A stretch of DNA of 64,000 nt from Lonicera japonica (taxonomy: Eukaryota; Streptophyta; Magnoliopsida; Dipsacales; Caprifoliaceae): positions 17,509,127 to 17,573,126 of the forward strand of contig CM038467.1 in the NCBI GenBank assembly GCA_021464415.1. Direction: 5' to 3'. The number at the start of each line of letters is the position of its first letter. The first letter of the stretch is position 1. The notes beneath the pieces are model-generated. The model was not told where the DNA came from and made no database searches. It was given only the letters and a program-made list of their open reading frames with translations. The position numbers and the translations under genes were made by a program. Positions 1 through 13,070 of this stretch are shown here, in pieces.

Positions 1-622
1 CTGTTGTAAAGGGAGGACTAGATGATGAATCATCCTCTGGATCTAAAGGATAAGGAAGCTCATCATTTGGATCTAGCTTTTTCCTAAGTCATTCAAATTG
101 TTGCTCCATTTTCAGCAAGAAAGCCTCAAACGAGGCTTGTTTAGCTCCAGTTTGCTCCTTCAATACAGCAACACCACTACCGCCCATGGTTTAACAGTGG
201 AAGAGGTCAAAGAATTATTGCCACGATACCAATTGTCAAGAACATATCAGATATGAGCTGCTATGACTATCAATTTTGCAACTACAAACCAAAGTACAAC
301 ATATATAAAGGATATATAGGATTTAAGGATAAATTGAAGAAGAATTAGGTAAAAATTGAGGAAAAATAGAGTGCAGCAGTGAGATTGATAAAGAAGAAGA
401 AGAAGATTGAAACGTAGAGAGAGAACCAGAGATGTAGAAAGAGAAACAACATTTTCATATATATTTTCCTTCTTTTTTTACAATATCATTCGACCGTCAT
501 TATATAGATGACCATTACATATGGATGACATTATGTATTGTCTCACATTTTTCATACAACGTATATTCACTATTCCTAATATATCCTCACTTCTCACCAT
601 AATTACATTCATCTTCATGACA
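1..622 (-). mobile_element. 5' end of a decayed Ty3/gypsy retrotransposon (truncated by window edge)
   Basis: Read on the minus strand this is an LTR (about 622 to 234, TGTCATGAA... to ...TTGACA), then a weak primer binding site (231-220, TGGTATCGTGGC, diverged from the initiator-Met form TGGTATCAGAGC), then a gag start at 187. The gag N-terminus resembles that of the intact element at 1748-7424 (alanine/glutamine-rich coiled start, then a QQF-x-LR-K motif), so the two are cousins, not copies. The frame carries an in-frame TGA at 91-89 where the cousin has Trp, so gag is broken. The rest of the element would lie to the left of the window. LTR limits are inferred from the short inverted ends; no target duplication was confirmed. 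Confidence 0.7.
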
Positions 623-1037
623 TTTTTGTGATAAATAAGTAAAATGTTATGTAGGGTTTTGAGTCAAGTTTTCAATATCACGGCGCAAAATAAAAGGGCA
701 AATTATGCCACGGTAATTTGGACGTTGGTTAAAAAAAATACTCGATAAAAATAATTCACGAATCACGAGATAAGTTTTTTTCACCATAACACTGGATCAT
801 GAAGGGAAAAGAAGAAAAGAACAATCCTACGAGGAAAGCATATCGGTTTGTTTTTCTTTTTTCCTCAAAAAAAAAAGAAAAAGAAAAAGAGAAAAGGGAA
901 AAGGAAACACCGTCGAAGCCTGGGCAAAGGCTGAGGCAGACACAAGCTTCTTTGATTGGGAGGATATCAGTGTACGGATAAGGAAGGATATCACAAGTTG
1001 GAAGGAAAACCCTAGATTACATGTTAAAGCAGCGGCA
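623..1037. other. Upstream region and probable 5' UTR of the bHLH gene
   Basis: These 415 bases separate the retrotransposon LTR from the bHLH start codon at 1038. The stretch from about 800 is purine-rich and holds a 60-codon open frame (799-981) that is lysine-rich, low complexity and not in frame with the gene. I read it as 5' UTR. No clear TATA box stands out. Confidence 0.4.
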
Positions 1038-4000
1038 ATGGATCAACTAAAACACGATGCTTTCTGCCAATCCATCCAAGCCCCAAATCAGTCTTTACCA
1101 GATTTCTGCCAGCTTCCACCTTCCAATGGATTTCATCCCGATTCAAGGTTTTCTCAATCCAATTCTTTATAGTTAAATTCAAGTTTTGCATAATCAAGAT
1201 CGTACATAAATCGATACATACAGGCTACACAGAGAGATAGGGGAGAATAGAAGATTGAACTCTGTTACTTGACCTCTCGAATATCAATTGTCACAATTGA
1301 ATTACACGGTTAAGCTTTAACAAAAATGGTGGATGGCTGTATTAGTTAAAAGTGAGAGGTCTATGGTTTAATCCCTACCATAAGCATATTTTTCATTAGA
1401 AAATAAAATAATTGCAGAGTAACACGAAAGTATGACACAACTTCACCTGGCGGTTGAAATCCACCTGGGCTTCGTATAATATTATAGATATATCCTATTC
1501 CCGTGACCGCAACACGTATTTATACTTTTATGGTTACGTTAGTAAAAGTGTTCGAGTATGCTGGTGTAGTTTTATATATGTTTGATTAATGGTACACATG
1601 TAGTTTGGTTACATTTCATTCGCTGGACATTAGCTATTGTAATTTGGAAATGCAATACTTGTGTTGTTTCTGTACTGTGTCCTTAAGCACTTAAATGAAA
1701 TTTGTGGATATTGAAATGTACTAGACACAGCCTACATTCTATGTAACTGTTAAGCTTAGATTAGGTAGAAATTAGAAGGGAAGAATAATTTTGAGAGAGA
1801 GAGAAAGTAGAAAGAAAAGTAGAGAGAGAATTTAGAAAGGGAGAATTTGCATTAGATTTCCGTGCCTCCATTCTTCTCCACTATCTCTATATAATCAAAG
1901 ATTCTAACTAATTCTGACTGACCAATCAGAAATGAGAAAAGAAGAAATTAGAAAAGAAATTACAAAGAAATAATCCCAAAAATAAAAATAGACAATAAGG
2001 TCAAACGACACCGTTCCTCACTTAATGCAATTCTCATCTAATACCAACGGCCCAATGGTCCAACAGCCCAACCCAACAATTAAAATAGTGGTCTCAAATT
2101 AAATGGCGTCGTTGCTTTAAGTAAGACGACCGTTGTTAATTTGACCGTTGCTCCTGCTCTTGCTTCAACCTTTTGCTTAATTCTTGTTAATTCTGTAATT
2201 CGGTCTTCCATTCCTGACAATACCCTCTCCATCAACAGATCCTTGTCCTCAAGGATCGAAATTGGGAAATTGCTGAGTCAGTGAGGTGTAATCTTCCCAG
2301 GTAGCCTCTTCTGGAGACATGTTCATCCATTGAATCAAAACTTGGGCAACTGGTCGGCCCTCTTTCTTCACTAGACGACGGTCGAGTATGGCAATGGGTT
2401 CAACCAGAAATTTTCCTTCATGATTAGTTTGTGGCAACACAGTGGAAGGAGTCACCGTTGCTCCCACCTTTTTCTTGAGCATAGAAACATGAAATACTGG
2501 GTGAATAGCAGCAGAGGAAGGTAATGCTAAATGGTATGCCACGTGACCAATCTTTTTAAGAATTTGGTAAGGCCCATAAAATTTGGGAGCAAGCTTGTGA
2601 TCTCTCCTCATGGATAGAGATGTTTGCTTGTAGGGCTGTAGGCGAAGAAATACCCAATCTCCTACTTCAAATGACCTTTCAGTCCTGTTTCGATCAGCAT
2701 AGTGCTTCATTCGATGCTGAGATTCTTGTAACCGGGCCTTAATCACTTGCATGATTTGCCTCCTGTCTTGTAAGAAGGTTTGAACCTCCTTGTCACCCTT
2801 GGAGTCAACCTGAGGGATTGCCAAATGAGGAGGAGCATAGCCATACAATGCCTCGAATGGGGTTAATTGGTGAGCTGTGTGATAAGTGGTGTTGTACCAC
2901 CATTCTGCCAATGGAAGCCACCTTGCCCAATGTTTAGGCTTGTCACATGTCATACAACGTAAGAAATTCTCAAGGCATTGATTTAATCTTTCTGTTTGGC
3001 CATCCGTTTGAGGGTGATAAGCAGTTGAGTGGGCTAATTTGGTGCCAAGCAATTTGAACAATTGGGACCAGAATTGGCTGATGAAGATGGTGTCCCGGTC
3101 ACTGATGATAGTGTTTGGCAACCCATGTAACTTATGGACCTGATTGAAGAAAGCTATGGCTACATCCTTGGCAGTGTAAGGGTGAGTTAAAGCAATGAAG
3201 TGACCGTATTTAGAAAATCTGTCAACCACAACAAAAATAGAATTTTTGTGGTCTGAGGTGGGAAGGCCTTCTATGAAGTCCATTGCTATGTCAGTCCATG
3301 GTGTGCTTGGGATCGGATTAGGCTGCAGTAATCCCGGGTATGGTACATGCTCTCCTTTGTTCCTTTGACAGGTAATACATTCTTTGATAGCTTGAGTTAT
3401 TTCAGTCAACATATTGGGCCAAAAAAAGAATTGAGCTATCCTTTTATAAGTTGCTCGAATGCCCGAGTGGCCACCAGTTCCAGAATTGTGTAACTCTTCA
3501 ATGATTTTTTGTCGAAGGTCACCATGATTGCCCACATATAGCTTGCCTTGGTACCGTAAAGTATCATTATAATAAGTATAATCAGGCACACCATCAGATC
3601 CTGCCACCAATTTAGTAATGAGTATTTGAACTGTTTCATCATTTTCCCAGCTCTTTCGAACTTCTTCTAACCATGTAGACTGAATTACTGTGAGCGCATT
3701 AAGTTCCACCTGAGTTTCATCAGTTCCTTCCCTGCGAGAGAGAGCATCGGCCACTTTATTCTCAACCCCTTTCTTATACACTATTGCATAATCATACCCC
3801 ATAAGCTTGGTTAGCCATTTTTGTTGGAGCATGGAAGTGATCCGTTGTTCCAGCAAATACTTGAGGCTCTGATGATCAGTCTTAATCAAGAACTGATGGC
3901 CTAGTAGGTATGTCCTCCACTTATGAACTGCATAGATGAGTGCCCATAATTCTTTCTCGTATGTTGACAACCCCCTCTTTCTTGGTGGTAATGACTTACT

Positions 4001-7000
4001 CAGAAAGGATATAGGCCTTCCTTGTTGCATCAGTACAGCCCCAATTCCCTCACTAGATGCATCAGTCTCCACCACAAAGGCTCTAGAAAAATCTGGTAGA
4101 GCCAATACAGGGGTTGTGGCCATTGCAAGTTTGAGCTGCTCAAATGCTAATGTTGCCTCATCTGTCCATGAGAACTGGTTCTTCTTGAGTAATTGTGTGA
4201 GTGGCTTGGCAATGGTGCCATAACCCTTAACAAATTTTCGATAGTATCCAGTTAAGCCAAGAAACCCTCTCAATGCTTTGACAGTTTTAGGAGGAGGCCA
4301 TTGCAACATGGCTGTCACCTTGTTTGGATCTGCTGCTACTCCATCTTTTGAAATTATATGGCCTAAGTACTCCAATTGCTCTTGAGCGAAGCTGCATTTT
4401 GATAGTTTGACAAACAACTGATGTTTCCTCAAAATTTCAAAGGTCATTTGTAATTGCTGAGCATGTTCCTTTGAATTCTTGTTGTACACTAAAATGTCGT
4501 CAAAAAATACCAAAATAAACTTCCTCAAATGTGGTTTGAAAATGTGATTCATTAACTCCTGGAAGGTGGCTGGGGCATTGGTCAACCCAAAAGGCATGAC
4601 AAGAAATTCATAATGTCCCTCATGGGTTTGGAATGCAGTCTTTACAATGTCTTCTTCAGCCACTCTAATCTGATGGTAGCCAGACCTTAGGTCCAGCTTT
4701 GAAAAAACTGTTGCTCCATGAAGTTCGTCGAGCAGCTCATCTATAACTGGGATGGGGTACCTGTTCTTAATGGTGAGGGAGTTCAACTCTCTGTAGTCAA
4801 TGCATAGTCTCCAGGTGCCATCCTTTTTCCTCACAAGCAGCACTGGTGATGCAAAAGGGCTTGTTGAAGGTCGAATGATTCCATTTTGTAGCATCTCTTT
4901 CACTATGAGTTCGATTTCATTTTTCTGCACGTGGGGGTACCTGTAAGGTCTTATTTTGAAGGGTTCTGCTCCACTTTTGAGGGGTATGTGATGATCTTGC
5001 AACCTAGGAGGGGGGAGTCCTTTAGGTTCTTCAAACAAGTCACTATATTGGTGCAGCAATTGTTGAACATAAGCAGGAACATGGACTGTAGGCTGATTCT
5101 CATCATTCACAAAGCTAAGTTGACCAATAAAAGTGCATTGTTTAGTGTTACACAGGCTATAAAGAGTTCCCCCATCAATTACTCTCAATTCCACCACTTC
5201 CTTACAGCCTCCTTGCAAGGTCACCATCTCCTTGTTTCTATGAATGCCCAAAGTCAGCTTATTGAGATCCAGTGTAACAGGACCCACTTCCCTCAGCCAC
5301 TCAGTCCCCAGTATCATGTTGTAGCCCCCTAATGGTAAGATTCTCACATTGGTGGTGAAGTGGTGGCCATGTACTGCCCATTGAAATGTAGGACAAAGAG
5401 CTGTACTACAGACTTTCCTCCCATCAGCAATTGTCACTTGTAACTTGTTAGTGGTTATCAGCTTACAGCCCGCTTGCTTAGCAGTATAGGGGTCAAGGAA
5501 ATTATGCGTGCTGCCAGAATCAACCAGTATGCGTAGTGGTACCTTCTTACTACTACCATGGAGAATCAATGTTTGAAGGGGGTTCTCTCCGGACATAGCA
5601 TGCATAGAAATGCTAGGTTCAATGATTTGTTGTTCTACTTCCAATTTACTCACTTCCTCTGCATTCCCTTCTTGTTCCTGCTCTACTGCATTCCTTTCCT
5701 CTTCCCCACTGATCATGTAAACTTGCACTTTTTTGCATTTATGGCCATAAGTGTACACTTCATCACAGTAATAACACAGGCCTTTATCTCTCCGGGCTTG
5801 CATTTCTGATGGGGTTATTTTTCTAACAGGTAATATGGCAGTGGTGGAAGAAGGTTTGTTTGAATTTGGTGGGTTTTTGGTTTCGATTCTGGTTATGCTA
5901 TTGGTGTTGTTTGGGTATGCTTTGGTTGTGGTAGGGTATTGTGAGTATGATGATGGGTAGTTCTTTTGGTTGGTGGTGGTACTAGCAGTGGTTGTATTTT
6001 TTGTGTTGGTGAACAGTTTGGCTTTAGCGAGTAAGGAATTGAATGCTCCTTCCTGCAGTCGAGCTATTGTAATTGCATCATCCAGTGAAGTAGGCTTCAT
6101 CATATGAACAAAATTCTTAAGTTCTGCCTGCAAACCCCCAATAAAAGCTGCTACAAAGTACGACTCAGTCATGCTTGGCTCTTGTTCTAAAACTTGAGCT
6201 CTTAAGTCCTCAAATCTGGTTTGGTATTCCTCCACACTTCCCCCTTGTTTAAGCTCATGTAACTCAGCAATCGAATTTCTGTACCCCTGTTCGGCAAACC
6301 GTTTGGTAGCTTCTCTTTTAAATACCTCCCAACTCATCGAATTATTGCCTTTAAAACTGGTGAAAAACCACTTCCTGGCCTTCCCTCTTAAATATAATGT
6401 CATACAAGGCACCCTTTGTTCTCTGGGAGTATCATTTATAAAGAAAAAACACTCACACTGTTGCAACCAATCCACCACATCATCTTCTCCATCGAAAGTA
6501 GGGAATTCGTACCTGGGATTTCTGAAATTATTCTGGGAGGCATGGTGCATCACAGGCAATTGAGAACCTCCGGTTACAATAGTAGTAGGTGGGTTGACTC
6601 CTTCTCTAACAGCCATCCCCATAGGAGTGGGCAATAGGCCTTTGTGCCTTGGATCTGCAATTGGGGTCTCCATGATGGATGGTCCACCAGTAGGCTCGAA
6701 CTTGCTCCTCAACCAACTGAACTGTTGATCGAAATTGGCTTGCATCCTATCCATCTTAGCCTCCAATTTTTCCTGTGTCACCCCCAACTGATCGTTCTTC
6801 ATTTCTAAGTGTTGTACTGCCGTTCCCAGCTTCTGCACGGAGGCGTCAACTGAGGCCTGGTTAGCCTCTACTTGTTCCTTCAAAGCAGCAATACCACCAC
6901 CAGCCATTATTCAGCAGTGAAAGGGTCAGAGAATCACTGCTCTGATACCAATTGTTAAGCTTAGATTAGGTAGAAATTAGAAGGGAAGAATAATTTTGAG

Positions 7001-10000
7001 AGAGAGAGAAAGAAGAAAGAAAAGTAGAGAGAGAATTTAGAAAGGGAGAATTTGCATTAGATTTCCGTGCCTCCATTCTTCTCCACTATCTCTATATAAT
7101 CAAAGATTCTAACTAATTCTGACTGACCAATCAGAAATGAGAAAAGAAGAAATTAGAAAAGAAATTACAAAGAAATAATCCCAAAAATAAAAATAGACAA
7201 TAAGGTCAAACGACACCGTTCCTCACTTAATGCAATTCTCATCTAATACCAACGGCCCAATGGTCCAACAGCCCAACCCAACAATTAAAATAGTGGTCTC
7301 AAATTAAATGGCGTCGTTGCTTTAAGTAAGACGACCGTTGTTAATTTGACCGTTGCTCCTGCTCTTGCTTCAACCTTTTGCTTAATTCTTGTTAATTCTG
7401 TAATTCGGTCTTCCATTCCTGACAGTAACTTGTTCAAATCTTCCTAGACGAGGTTTTTATCAAGAAGGTTAAATTGATAAGCTATTGTATTTTGGAAATC
7501 CAATAGTTTTTCTCAAAGCTGAATTATTTCCTTGTGTCAGCAAGCTTACGATTACATACACAGAAAGTTTGTATTTGAAATTACGAAGTAAACCTAAGTT
7601 TTCATTTAATTCATAATTCTTACAGATGAGCTCAGCATGCTTGTGCATTTTGTGAACGTAGCCTCAATGAACTAGATCAGCTGAAGTCTTTGTATTCATT
7701 GGTTTTGAAGACAAAGTTGCGCATCATGATAAAACCCACTAAACCAGATAACATAAATTTTACTCTACTACTTTCCAAAGTTCCGCTTTAAAGTAGTTTA
7801 ATTCGACTTTTCATGTCATAGTTAAACCCAAAAGAAAAATTCAAAATGCATGCATTTTGAGTTTGAACATGACTATTCTTAAGTATATTAAGGAATCAAT
7901 CCTTCACATGATGGTTTCCTGTTGCACTTTATTGTAAGTTACTCTTGAATCAACCTCATCATGCATCTCCCTGCCTCATTTTCTTTTTGTTCTTAATATA
8001 TCATTTGTTCAACACTGATCAAAGGCCAGAAGCAGAACTCAAAGGATCCATTGCTTCAAGAAAAGTTCAGAAGGCTGACCGTGAAAAGTTGAGGAGAGAT
8101 CGGCTAAACGAGCAGTTTACGGAATTGGGAAGCACGCTTGGTAAATTTACATGTCCTTTTATGTTTATTATATGATATTATTTAAATTGATGTTTGGCAC
8201 AAAAATATGAAATTTGAAATATCATATGGATTTTGTTATGCATATTTAGGGATCAATTGGATAGAAATGAATGTAAGGAAATGAGGAATGTAGGGTTATC
8301 TTAGCAAAATAATGATAACAATATATTTTTTGGGTGTTTCTGATAGGTAGCTATGGGAATTCTATTTCTCGTTGAATCGCCGTTACACCTAAAAGCCTAA
8401 GCTGTAAGGTAGTCCGTAGTTGGTTACCAATTTATGTCCTCCCTTCTAATACTTCCTTTCACGTGCAACCATGCTAGCACATGGAGGAGAAGCAAAGTAA
8501 GGTGCATCTAGTGCACAACCATAATAAAGTAGTTTTGCTCCATCCATATGCAAATTGGAAGACTTGAATCCAAGAATTTGTGATGCCAAAGTTTGGATGC
8601 CATGTTAAATTACCATGTCACTTAAAGCTTTAGCTGTCAGGTATTGGGTCAAAAATACATAATCATACTGCCCAACTCTTGAAACAATAGATGTAACCTA
8701 GGGGTGGCATTTTTGTGTTGGGATTTCATCTCTACTCGTCAACAAGCAGTAAGACAAGAACACGATGCACACGAGGATATATATATATATATATATATTT
8801 GTCTAACACAGTAAAATAGATACTGACACAATATATGATTATATTGTTACACCCTAAAAGCCAGTCTAACATGAGTAACGTATATTTTCTCTCATTTAGA
8901 CACAACGACAAACGGTAACAAGATGTAACTGCATCAATGTTAGTGTTCATTTTGGGTCAAAATTATGACACAAACATGGCACAACTTCGTGTTAAACATC
9001 TAGACACGAAAACGATTTCCTCATATCAATTTCTTTTGTTTTCTGCTATGTCGTTGTTTCTAAAATTGCCACCCCTAATGTAACACCCCTGGTATTGGTA
9101 GAGATAAGGAATTGCTATTACTTGATTCTAGTTGGGATTTGCCTTTTTCTTTACCTCTTTCAATTTTATTGAAAATATGGTATTGGTTTTTTTTTTTTCA
9201 CCTAGCAAGTGTTTATAGTTTCTGATTTCAATGTTAAGAAGGATGGGTTGTTTGGTTTTTGGTATTATAGCAAACACCAACAAAACAAATTTCACTTTTT
9301 CGATTAGAAATTATATTTTATTGCTGTAGAATTGACAAAACCAAATGTACATGAAAGTGGAGTAGCAGTCTTACCTCTAGGAAAAAAGGGAAAAACCAAA
9401 AAAGTTACATGAATTACAAATGATGGCAACTTTCATAAAGCTTCACAAATGTTTCATTTGGCACCTCTAAAACCTCATATGAAGCAAAAGAAAAGAAAAA
9501 GGAAAAGGATCAGATGCAGCAAAAAGGTTTCAAAATTTCATAAGATGCACCATAGCTTCCTGTGGGAAATTACATTATGAAGTGAATAACAAGATCTTAG
9601 CTGCTAAGACATATACAAAAAGTTGGCATTCATATTTCTCTTATAATCAACAAGCATATGGCACATAATTGTTCAATTTTGATTGTTTTCTAATACTGTT
9701 CTTTCAAATCACTCCACTGCACCCTGAATATGAACCTTGATGTAAAAGGGTTTGATTAGCCACTTAGTGCTTCTGTTCAGTTTGACTGCAACTGTCTATG
9801 AACACATTTATTAATTAAATTACAGATGCTGATAGACCTAAAAATGACAAAGCATCCATTCTGGTTGATACAATCCAAGTGCTGAAAGATTTGACTGCTC
9901 AGGTCAACAGACTAAAAGCAGAATACGCTACTCTCACTGAGGAATCTCGCGAGGTGATTTTATTTTTAAAGATTGTTTTATATTGTACATCCCTTTTATT

Positions 10001-10995
10001 AAATAGTAGGTTATTTGTTGTTTTCTTTTAAAGCAGTTGACCCAAGAGAAGAATGATCTTCGAGAAGAGAAGTCATCCCTTAAATCTGATATCGAGAACC
10101 TTAATCTTCAATACCAGCAGAGACTTAGGGCCACATATCCATGGGGTATGGATCATTCGGTTATGATGCACCCACCAACATATCCGTTCCCAGTGCCCCT
10201 ACCAATACCTCAAGGACCAATGCCGATGCACCCATCTATGCAGCCATATCCCTTTTTCGCAAATCAAAATCCTGCTGTTGTTCCCAACCCTTGTTCAACT
10301 TTTGTGCCGTATCTAACTCCTAATACCATGATGGAACAGCAGTCCACCCAGTATATATCTCCGGCTGTACAGCCAGGCAGTAGGTCCCACAGTTTGAGGA
10401 AACAAGATTCGAGGAACAAGCCGTCGGATCAAGGGGAGAGCAAGACTGGAAAAACTGACGAATCTATTGAAGTTGCAACAGACCTAGAGCTCAAGACACC
10501 AGGATCGACTGCAGATCAGGTTGGTATATAGCCTCGGTTACTGTTGGTTTGATTGGGCAATTGAAACCCCGTATAAACAATTGCAGAATCTTTACCGTTA
10601 TTTAAAGCAAGCACCCATTTCAACTGCCAAATGAATCACTGTAATACTGTTGAAATGCTTGCAATGGAATTTGAACCGTCGCTTCTAGAGAATGTAGACT
10701 TATAATTAACCAATGGGCCATCTACCCTTTTTTGTTAAAAACTTTTCTTCAAATTATATACGCGCAATTCGCACATGCATCGTATGCAGGGTAGTTCAGT
10801 GGTGAAATAATTGGAACCAATATGATTGGGTTGCAGGATTCTTCACTGGGGCAGAGGAAATCCAGGAAAATGACGAGGAAGGAAAATTCAGAGGGTAATT
10901 CTTCAAGCAGGTGTTCGTCATCTCGTACTGTACAAGCTAGCTCATCGAATAGTGTAGTTGGTGGCACTAGGGACGATGATTTAGAGAGGGGATAA
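1038..10995 (+). CDS. bHLH121: bHLH transcription factor, bHLH121/URI-like (five exons)
   Basis: Coding exons are 1038-1147, 8025-8140, 9826-9953, 10037-10519 and 10837-10995; phases agree and give 331 aa. The bHLH region spans about residues 45-105: a basic part ([16 protein letters not shown]) in exon 2, then helix 2 and a leucine zipper in exon 3 ([16 protein letters not shown]), continuing into exon 4 ([13 protein letters not shown]). A Pro/Met-rich middle and a Ser-rich C-terminus follow. This layout matches group IVb/IVc bHLH proteins and best fits bHLH121/URI. In Arabidopsis that protein is a nuclear regulator acting with ILR3-type partners upstream of the iron-deficiency response. The start at 1038 is the only ATG in phase with exon 2; an upstream ATG at 1021 meets a stop after nine codons. 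Intron 1 is about 6.9 kb because it contains a retrotransposon. Family assignment is firm; the exact orthologue is inferred from remembered similarity. Confidence 0.82.
1748..2219 (-). repeat. 3' LTR of the Reina-like element
   Basis: The 472-bp partner of the LTR at 6953-7424. It follows the polypurine tract on the minus strand and is flanked outside by the GTAAC target duplication. Confidence 0.93.
2221..2230 (-). other. Polypurine tract
   Basis: The minus-strand sequence GGAGAGGGTA lies one base inside the 3' LTR, the position of the plus-strand primer in LTR retrotransposons. Confidence 0.7.
2249..6907 (-). CDS. Gag-Pol polyprotein of the Reina-like retrotransposon
   Basis: A single 1552-codon open frame. 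In order: coiled-coil N-terminus; retrotransposon gag (about 130-290, including [14 protein letters not shown]); a zinc knuckle near 387 ([14 protein letters not shown]); aspartic protease near 462 ([12 protein letters not shown]); reverse transcriptase with FFDD near 805; RNase H near 949 (VETDASSEG); integrase with an HHCC finger near 1142 and DDE residues in [17 protein letters not shown] and the [10 protein letters not shown] block; and a C-terminal segment ([16 protein letters not shown]) that looks like a chromodomain. It copies and integrates the element; chromodomains of this type are thought to target chromatin. All the catalytic motifs I looked for are present and no stop or frameshift is seen, so it may still be active. 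Confidence 0.93.
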   Translation of the reverse strand: MAGGGIAALKEQVEANQASVDASVQKLGTAVQHLEMKNDQLGVTQEKLEAKMDRMQANFDQQFSWLRSKFEPTGGPSIMETPIADPRHKGLLPTPMGMAVREGVNPPTTIVTGGSQLPVMHHASQNNFRNPRYEFPTFDGEDDVVDWLQQCECFFFINDTPREQRVPCMTLYLRGKARKWFFTSFKGNNSMSWEVFKREATKRFAEQGYRNSIAELHELKQGGSVEEYQTRFEDLRAQVLEQEPSMTESYFVAAFIGGLQAELKNFVHMMKPTSLDDAITIARLQEGAFNSLLAKAKLFTNTKNTTTASTTTNQKNYPSSYSQYPTTTKAYPNNTNSITRIETKNPPNSNKPSSTTAILPVRKITPSEMQARRDKGLCYYCDEVYTYGHKCKKVQVYMISGEEERNAVEQEQEGNAEEVSKLEVEQQIIEPSISMHAMSGENPLQTLILHGSSKKVPLRILVDSGSTHNFLDPYTAKQAGCKLITTNKLQVTIADGRKVCSTALCPTFQWAVHGHHFTTNVRILPLGGYNMILGTEWLREVGPVTLDLNKLTLGIHRNKEMVTLQGGCKEVVELRVIDGGTLYSLCNTKQCTFIGQLSFVNDENQPTVHVPAYVQQLLHQYSDLFEEPKGLPPPRLQDHHIPLKSGAEPFKIRPYRYPHVQKNEIELIVKEMLQNGIIRPSTSPFASPVLLVRKKDGTWRLCIDYRELNSLTIKNRYPIPVIDELLDELHGATVFSKLDLRSGYHQIRVAEEDIVKTAFQTHEGHYEFLVMPFGLTNAPATFQELMNHIFKPHLRKFILVFFDDILVYNKNSKEHAQQLQMTFEILRKHQLFVKLSKCSFAQEQLEYLGHIISKDGVAADPNKVTAMLQWPPPKTVKALRGFLGLTGYYRKFVKGYGTIAKPLTQLLKKNQFSWTDEATLAFEQLKLAMATTPVLALPDFSRAFVVETDASSEGIGAVLMQQGRPISFLSKSLPPRKRGLSTYEKELWALIYAVHKWRTYLLGHQFLIKTDHQSLKYLLEQRITSMLQQKWLTKLMGYDYAIVYKKGVENKVADALSRREGTDETQVELNALTVIQSTWLEEVRKSWENDETVQILITKLVAGSDGVPDYTYYNDTLRYQGKLYVGNHGDLRQKIIEELHNSGTGGHSGIRATYKRIAQFFFWPNMLTEITQAIKECITCQRNKGEHVPYPGLLQPNPIPSTPWTDIAMDFIEGLPTSDHKNSIFVVVDRFSKYGHFIALTHPYTAKDVAIAFFNQVHKLHGLPNTIISDRDTIFISQFWSQLFKLLGTKLAHSTAYHPQTDGQTERLNQCLENFLRCMTCDKPKHWARWLPLAEWWYNTTYHTAHQLTPFEALYGYAPPHLAIPQVDSKGDKEVQTFLQDRRQIMQVIKARLQESQHRMKHYADRNRTERSFEVGDWVFLRLQPYKQTSLSMRRDHKLAPKFYGPYQILKKIGHVAYHLALPSSAAIHPVFHVSMLKKKVGATVTPSTVLPQTNHEGKFLVEPIAILDRRLVKKEGRPVAQVLIQWMNMSPEEATWEDYTSLTQQFPNFDP
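6939..6950 (-). other. Primer binding site (initiator tRNA-Met)
   Basis: On the minus strand it reads TGGTATCAGAGC, the exact complement of the 3' end of plant initiator tRNA-Met. It starts two bases inside the 5' LTR, as expected for first-strand priming. Confidence 0.92.
6953..7424 (-). repeat. 5' LTR of the Reina-like element
   Basis: A 472-bp long terminal repeat, upstream of the primer site on the minus strand. It contains a GA-rich tract (about 6995-7050), and would carry the element's promoter. It matches the other LTR at all but one position checked by eye. Confidence 0.93.
8699..9077. mobile_element. hAT-type non-autonomous element (MITE) in bHLH intron 2
   Basis: The ends are inverted repeats (TAGGGGTGGCATTTT at left, AAAATTGCCACCCCTA at right). 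They are flanked by an 8-bp duplication, ATGTAACC/ATGTAACA, matching at 7 of 8 bases. TIRs beginning TAGGG with 8-bp duplications are typical of the hAT superfamily. There is no transposase; the 379-bp interior includes an (AT)n run at about 8777-8799. Confidence 0.75.
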
Positions 10996-12097
10996 CAATA
11001 GAGCTGGGGTATTCCCATTGTATACATCTTTACGAGACATCTCGCAAATTATTTTTTTGCTACTTATGGCTGTTAATTAAGTTAGATTATGCTGGCAGAA
11101 TGCAGGTGCTGTTATAGGACAGAGACTGAAGTTGTGTCATCTGCCAGGCTTTTCCCTTCATGAAGGTTTCGTGGATGGCGTTTAAACTTTAAAGTCTGAT
11201 ATATCATCTTCATTTACAAGGTAGAAATGCTTCCTAAATGGGGTTTACATATTATGCGTAATTTTAATTTTCAAGGAGAAAAGGTTTCATTTGGTTTGCT
11301 GTTGTAATCTTGTATGTAAAGGTATTTTACTTGATGCTACAATTTGAATGATAGGTCTAATAAATGATTATAGTAACCCTTAGCTTGCATTGTAACTGGT
11401 TCTACTCTATCCTTTGTTGATTCCTCATTCTATTGAGCGTGGAGTAGATCAATAAATTTGCCAATCTTGTATTAGGAGCACTCTTAGGTCGGAGAATATA
11501 TACCGTACACCTGAATTACCACGTGACAGTACCCTTGGGCCAATTGTGATACCCCCTATGGGGGGAGCTTCACCATGAGAGAGAGAGAGAGAGAGAGATG
11601 CTGGACAAGATTTTATAAAAAATCTATTATCTTGTGTGGTAAGGAGGGTTGGTGTAGATGGGAAATTGGTTGATTTGTTATTAAATGCTTTGGCTCATTT
11701 CATGTGGATGACATCCAAAACATGTAAGTAGGGTGCATGTATCGCTTTCAGATGCATGCTTCATTCTTTTGGATTGGTTGTGATGAGATAATTGTGCCAA
11801 GCAAAAAGACAATAACGGGAAGAGGGACAAGGGCTAATGTGATCTCATTTCCGTAACCGTCTTAGCCTTTATTATGATTTCATTTTTTCAAATGCCATCA
11901 CGGTTTTGCCTCGGTTTAGTATTGACGAGAAAAGAATGTCTACGCTTCAGAGTCAGACCCATAGGATAAAGGGGTGGGAGGTCAATGATATTTCACTCTT
12001 CCCTCTTCTGTATATATCAACCCGTTACTTTGTGGGTAACTAGATTATGTATCTTTTACGACGTGTCAAATAAAAAGTTGGGCCTTGGGCAATTGAC

Positions 12098-12128
<31 letters not shown>

Positions 12129-13025
12129 AGGTTGGAGATCTGATTTAGTACAAACTGTCCAGATGCGGATTGGTATGTTACAGACAATCTTTTGTCGCCA
12201 AAACAAAAGCCTAGAAAAGTATACAAGCGGAAGTTGAACATGTTATATTTTTAAAAGTTAAAGATAAGCAAAAGGGTTTAGTAGTCTTTTAGCTTCTTCC
12301 TTCTTGTTGTAGAGAAAAGAAAAAAAAAATGGGTTTGATATAGACGTGTTTATATATATATATATATTTTTGTTTATTGTGAATTTGCAACAAAAATTAA
12401 AATATATATATATATATGTGTGTGTGGTTTCAATGGATACCTTCTTTCTCTACTCATGGATGGTCACCATAATATTGAAAAATTAAAGGTTGAAATCAAA
12501 TGAGTAGTTGCCTAACATAATTAATACACATTAAAAAAAATACGAAGTATTAAATACAAGGTTAAATGAGTAACTTGTTGTTACCTGATGACATGTTATT
12601 TTTTTTTTTCATTTAATTTTAAGGACTCTTAAATTAGAGATCCATTCTATGATTTTGTAATTCTAATAAAGGATATTCCTATTCTTTACTCTTATAAAAT
12701 GGGTGATTTTATTCTATCAGTGGATATCTTGCAATCAATCCATGTTGTTAAGTTAATTTGTATTGCCTGTTAAATTAATCTGTGAGTGTAGATACTGGAT
12801 AAATTGATAAAAAAACTATTATTGATTTAATTAATAATTTAATATTTAAAAAATCACTAGATTAATAGGTACATCCACTTTAATTAAATAAATAAAAATA
12901 TGGGGCCTTTTTTTTTTAATAATTTAAGAATATTTTATATGACTATATATTGAAAATTTGATAAACATGAAATACATCTACTGGACTTGTTAACATAGAA
13001 GAATATATTACTTGATTCTCAAATC

Positions 13026-13070
<45 letters not shown>

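Larger units (their letters stand above)
1748..7424 (-). mobile_element. Intact Ty3/gypsy (Reina-like chromovirus) LTR retrotransposon in bHLH intron 1
   Basis: A complete 5677-bp element in antisense orientation to the host gene. Two 472-bp LTRs (1748-2219 and 6953-7424) begin TGTTAAGC and end CCTGACA and differ by a single base that I could find (T/A in the purine tract near 1808/7013). A 5-bp target duplication GTAAC flanks it (1743-1747 and 7425-7429). A perfect initiator-Met primer site and a polypurine tract sit just inside the LTRs, and one uninterrupted gag-pol frame lies between. Near-identical LTRs mean a very recent insertion. The lineage (Reina-like) is inferred from the RT-region wording and the C-terminal chromodomain-like segment. 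Confidence 0.95.

Noticed and set aside
799..981. 60-codon lysine-rich frame upstream of the bHLH gene
   Set aside because: Low-complexity, out of phase with exon 1, and in the expected 5' UTR.
3936..6637. Several plus-strand frames of 70-130 codons
   Set aside because: They are antisense shadows of the retrotransposon gag-pol frame.
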